DNA of 63,486 nucleotides from NCBI GenBank assembly GCA_024698885.1, contig JAILQQ010000039.1, positions 1 to 63,486 on the forward strand, in the 5' to 3' direction. Origin of the DNA: Lachnospiraceae bacterium (lineage in GTDB: Bacteria; Bacillota; Clostridia; Lachnospirales; Lachnospiraceae). How positions within the stretch are numbered: the stretch's first letter is position 1; each line of letters begins with the position of its first letter. A program made the translations under genes and the position numbers. Shown one piece after another: positions 60,330-63,486 of the stretch. Below the pieces are notes generated by a model. That model was given only the letters and a program-made list of their open reading frames with translations, was not told where the DNA came from and made no database searches.

Positions 60330-62483
60330 CTATATCACCATTAAAGCATATTTTCGTCTCTCCTCCTCCATAAAATGCCGTACCCACTCACGGTCCATCA
60401 GGTTTTCCGTGGCGTCTGCCATGGCGGATTCATCGGCAAAGGCGTCAAACTCCGACTGCTTTTCCGCGAGGAGATCGACCATGGCTTCGTCGACGGTGTT
60501 TTCACAGAGCAGGTGGTAGATCAGCACATTTCGGACCTGGCCCATGCGGTAAACCCGGGAAATGGCCTGCACGGTGAGAGAGGGCTTGATCTGCGGTTCG
60601 CAGAAGATGACGATGCTGGCGGCCTGAATATTGAGTCCCGTTCCGCCGGCCTGGATCTGGCAGAGCAGGACGCTGCCATCCCCGGCACGGCCGAAGCTGT
60701 CGATGATGGCCTGTCTGGCGTTGATCTCCGTATCGCCCGTGATCTCCCCGATACAGACCTCCTGCAGCAGTCCCCGAAGCTTTTGCACGGTTTCCCTGAA
60801 AAAGGAATAGATTAAGATCTTACGGCCTTCCGCCTTCGCTTCGGCGCAGAGTTCCAAAAGCCTTATGGCCTTTGCGGAGCCTGAGAGATCATCCTGCAGA
60901 AAAGAGACCCGTCTCATCTTCATGAAATTCTGTTCGTTTACCGCCTGCAGATAGGCGTTTCTGTCCGCCTCTGTCAGGACGCACCATTCCTGTTCCTCCT
61001 CAACGGGCGGAAGCTCCGCCAGAACCTGTTCCCTGAGCCTTCTCAGATAAACCGGGGCGAGTAATTCGCGAAACTGCGCCGCATGGCTTAACTGCGCGGC
61101 ACCCTTTACCCGGGTCGACATGTCGGGCCTGATGAAGTCGATCAGAGAGCACATTTCCTCCACATGGTTTTCAAGCGGCGTACCGGTCATCATGACGATC
61201 CGTTCCGCTTCATCCTCTAACAACCGGATATACCGGGTACGTCTGGCCTCCGGGTTTTTGATATAATGCGCCTCATCGATGACGAGCATCGAAAGCTTCA
61301 TATGGTCATTGATCCTGTCTACGATCTTTCCCATGGATTCATAGTTCGTGACCGCAGCGCCGCCCTCGGCCTGCCAGCACTGAAAGGCCTCCTCCAGAGC
61401 AAAGCCGTGTATCAGGTATGTCCGGATGGGACTGAACTTTTTGATCTCCCGGCACCAGTTGATCAGGACACTGGCGGGGCATACAATAAGAAAGAAAGCG
61501 CCCGGGTCGGATGCGTAGAGGTGCGACATCGCGGCGATGGCCTGTACGGTCTTTCCGAGCCCCATTTCATCTCCCAGGAGAACATGGCCCTGATGCAGGA
61601 TATATTTTGTGCCAAAGGCCTGATAGGCTCTGAGCTCACCCCGGAAGCAGGACAGATCCAGGGAGAACGCGTCTATTTCCTGCGCCAGTCTTACCGGTAT
61701 ACTGCTGTAGAGCAGAGGCTTTTCCGCTTTCTGCCCGCCGAGCTTCTCTAAGATCGCGTAAAAATCCGCGGCGTTATTTGTAAAATCAGACAGAGCTTCC
61801 TGCTCCGACTGGGAAAGCGCTTCCTGATAGAGCGCCAGAAAGTGACTGACTCTTTCATAAAAGGGGCTCTGAAAGAACGCTATGAGCTCGCCTAACGCTG
61901 AAACCGAAAAGGCCTTCGCGGTCTTTGAGGAAAACATCCATTTGAGACGGCTTTTAATGATCCCGACGCTCTGAAAGTGCTCCACCGTGTTATGGAGGTT
62001 TTCCTGCAGTGGAGCGGCGTCTCTCCGGATCATTTCGTGTTTTCGGTAAAGGGAAAGAGCGGCAATGAGCTCCCGGGAACGTGCGGTGTTTTCTTCTCCG
62101 TCAACGGACAGCCGGATCGAGGAGTACTCCGTGAGGCGGTTTAAAAATTCCGCGATGATATGACGGATGGCTTCGATCTGTTTTTCGCCGATGCCTTCAA
62201 TGGACGAAAGCTCCCAGTTGGATGCCGACGAAAGCTTCTGAAGGTCGGTATAGCCCGCCTCCGTCAGCGCGTTTACCCTTATGCCGGCCTTGGATTTCCT
62301 AAGCTCCTCTACGGGAATCTCCGAAAGAGAGGCCTTGGCTTTTTCCATGGCAAGAGCCCGGGAAAGCTCCCGGATCCGTTCCTCCTGCGGACTGCGGCTT
62401 AAAAACATGCCCTGAAAGGACTGATCCAGCTTTGCGAGGGCGTCCATCAAACGATTGATCTCTTTAAAATTCAGTTTTTCCAT
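60330..62483 (-). CDS. SNF2-family DEAD/DEAH-box helicase
   Basis: This 717-residue protein is a Swi2/Snf2-type ATP-dependent DNA translocase. The N-terminal 120 residues include a helix-hairpin-helix segment (SSIEGIGEKQIEAIR) that suggests DNA binding. The ATPase core has motif I LLGDEMGLGKTVQAI, DEAH-type VIDEAHYIKNPEARR, and motif III MMTGTPLEN. The second lobe has ILIYSFFRETV, QAGGTGLNIQAA and the arginine-containing AISRVYRMGQ. Such stand-alone SNF2 proteins are common in Firmicutes; their cellular jobs vary. It converges on the repeat region at 59821-60329 and is divergent from the PotA-like gene. Confidence 0.9.
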   Translation of the reverse strand: MEKLNFKEINRLMDALAKLDQSFQGMFLSRSPQEERIRELSRALAMEKAKASLSEIPVEELRKSKAGIRVNALTEAGYTDLQKLSSASNWELSSIEGIGEKQIEAIRHIIAEFLNRLTEYSSIRLSVDGEENTARSRELIAALSLYRKHEMIRRDAAPLQENLHNTVEHFQSVGIIKSRLKWMFSSKTAKAFSVSALGELIAFFQSPFYERVSHFLALYQEALSQSEQEALSDFTNNAADFYAILEKLGGQKAEKPLLYSSIPVRLAQEIDAFSLDLSCFRGELRAYQAFGTKYILHQGHVLLGDEMGLGKTVQAIAAMSHLYASDPGAFFLIVCPASVLINWCREIKKFSPIRTYLIHGFALEEAFQCWQAEGGAAVTNYESMGKIVDRINDHMKLSMLVIDEAHYIKNPEARRTRYIRLLEDEAERIVMMTGTPLENHVEEMCSLIDFIRPDMSTRVKGAAQLSHAAQFRELLAPVYLRRLREQVLAELPPVEEEQEWCVLTEADRNAYLQAVNEQNFMKMRRVSFLQDDLSGSAKAIRLLELCAEAKAEGRKILIYSFFRETVQKLRGLLQEVCIGEITGDTEINARQAIIDSFGRAGDGSVLLCQIQAGGTGLNIQAASIVIFCEPQIKPSLTVQAISRVYRMGQVRNVLIYHLLCENTVDEAMVDLLAEKQSEFDAFADESAMADATENLMDREWVRHFMEEERRKYALMVI

Positions 62484-62581
62484 TTTCCTGACCGGATTAT
62501 TACCTATATGAAACAGTTGCTTCCGACAGGGTCAGTATATCAAACGGCGGATGGTTTGACAATGCGATCACCGGTTTATAC

Positions 62582-62609
62582 TTGACAGTATCATTGTTTT
62601 TGGTAAACT
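62582..62609 (+). promoter_or_regulatory. Promoter of the PotA-like gene
   Basis: A perfect TTGACA (62582-62587) and TAAACT (62604-62609) are separated by 16 bases; the start codon is 55 bases downstream of the -10 box. Confidence 0.55.
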
Positions 62610-62663
62610 TATTAATTAGTGTAAATTTATGAGCAGAGCTAGCCATCGCTGGGAGAAGCCGGG

Positions 62664-63486
62664 ATGAATGACGTTATTCTGAAGCTCGAAGGCATCAGCA
62701 AGTCCTTTGACGGTAAGAACATTATCAATAAACTGGACCTGGAGATCAAAAGAAACGAATTCGTGACTCTTTTGGGTCCTTCGGGCTGCGGGAAATCCAC
62801 GACCCTGAGAATTATCGGCGGCTTTGAAAAACCGGATGAAGGAAGGGTTTTGTTTGAAGGGCGGGATATTACCGACCTGACGCCTGACAAGCGGAATATC
62901 AATACGGTCTTTCAGAAATATTCGCTGTTTCCGCATATGAATGTCGCGGAAAACATAGCCTTCGGTCTGAAACTGAAGAAAAAGGATTCTGCCTATATCC
63001 GCGACAAGATCGCCTATGCGCTGAAGCTTGTCAATATGGAGGGGTATGAAAACCGCGCGCCGAATTCTCTTTCGGGCGGGCAGCAGCAGCGGATCGCCAT
63101 CGCACGAGCCATCGTGAATGAACCGGAGATCCTGCTGCTTGACGAACCCTTAGGCGCTCTTGACCTGAAGCTTCGTCATAATATGCAGCGGGAGCTGATC
63201 AAGATCAAGCAGGAGGTTGGGATCACCTTTGTCTATGTGACGCATGACCAGGAGGAGGCTCTGACCATGTCCGACCGGATCGTCGTCATGAACATGGGGA
63301 TCATCCAGCAGATGGGAACCTCAAAGAGTATTTATGACGAACCGCAGAATGCTTTTGTGGCCGATTTTATCGGGGACAGTAATATCATAGACGGGATCAT
63401 GGTCCGGGATTGTCTTGTGAAGATCGAGGGCGTGGATTTCGAATGCGTCGATGTCGGAGTCCTCGAAAATGAGCCGGTAGATGTGG
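62664..63486 (+). CDS. potA: Spermidine/putrescine-type ABC transporter ATPase, cut by the window end
   Basis: The first 274 codons are present and the frame is open at the right edge. The protein has Walker [11 protein letters not shown]-loop [10 protein letters not shown] (a typical PotA form), signature LSGGQQQR, Walker [12 protein letters not shown] and VTHDQEEAL. The start of a C-terminal TOBE-like domain follows. It powers import of polyamines or a related solute. Permease and binding protein genes are expected just beyond the window. The ATG at 62664 has GGGAGAAG upstream and the promoter at 62582. Confidence 0.9.
   Translation, partial: MNDVILKLEGISKSFDGKNIINKLDLEIKRNEFVTLLGPSGCGKSTTLRIIGGFEKPDEGRVLFEGRDITDLTPDKRNINTVFQKYSLFPHMNVAENIAFGLKLKKKDSAYIRDKIAYALKLVNMEGYENRAPNSLSGGQQQRIAIARAIVNEPEILLLDEPLGALDLKLRHNMQRELIKIKQEVGITFVYVTHDQEEALTMSDRIVVMNMGIIQQMGTSKSIYDEPQNAFVADFIGDSNIIDGIMVRDCLVKIEGVDFECVDVGVLENEPVDV

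Overview
The window looks like a chromosomal segment of an anaerobic Firmicute, most likely Lachnospiraceae or Butyrivibrio-like. The inference rests on family content: a trimeric NAD-linked [FeFe] hydrogenase, NHLM-type peptide exporters with double-glycine peptides, clostripain-family proteases, AAA/PD-(D/E)XK proteins, a Gram-positive LexA box, and many c-di-GMP and hybrid histidine kinase genes. Base composition is moderate, with AT-rich islands such as 7172-7985. No rRNA, tRNA, CRISPR array or complete insertion sequence was recognised.

Layout. 1-9.5 kb: a soluble PAS chemoreceptor, an exported alkyl-sulfatase-like lipoprotein, an AAA/PD-(D/E)XK protein, and two near-identical exported ComEC-like metallo-beta-lactamase proteins flanking a small AT-rich pair that includes a retropepsin-like protein. 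9.8-12.9 kb: a gene broken by an in-frame UAG, then about 310 bases of consecutive strong hairpins, then a stand-alone reverse transcriptase and a divergently oriented PfkB-family sugar kinase. 13.2-22.7 kb: one tightly packed operon with an NHLM-type exporter (HlyD, C39 peptidase-ABC, second ABC), an ECF sigma factor, a STAS protein, a SpoIIE-type phosphatase and a STAS-pseudokinase fusion. 22.8-37.8 kb: four small peptides with leader-like ends (three with GG, one with AA), two clostripain-family proteases, an NlpC/P60-amidase wall enzyme and a STAS-NRPS fusion. 37.8-40.4 kb: a sugar-binding lipoprotein and a membrane GGDEF gene, each with a frameshift. 40.4-47.2 kb: a cobalamin riboswitch driving a lipoprotein CbiK-like protein, a PAS-GGDEF protein, a LexA-box-controlled Y-family polymerase and a lipoprotein. 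47.3-51.4 kb: the hydrogenase operon. 51.6-59.8 kb: a four-gene phosphorelay/c-di-GMP operon containing a kinase-receiver-DegV fusion and a degenerate GGDEF/EAL protein. 59.8-60.3 kb: a large symmetrical repeat with a nested palindrome. The window ends with a SNF2 helicase and a truncated PotA-like gene.

Three things stand out. First, the reverse transcriptase follows a discrete structured region with a promoter-like -10 box and a terminator-like end, so it may be an undescribed RT plus non-coding RNA unit. Second, a family of about 85-base palindromic elements with compensating stem changes ends in or abuts the ribosome binding sites of secreted or regulatory genes; one copy supplies the last codons of the sigma factor and another sits inside the cobalamin riboswitch. 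Third, the exporter operon, peptides, proteases and partner-switching proteins together suggest a secreted-peptide system under sigma-factor control. Functional statements are inferred from sequence motifs read by eye; no database search was run.
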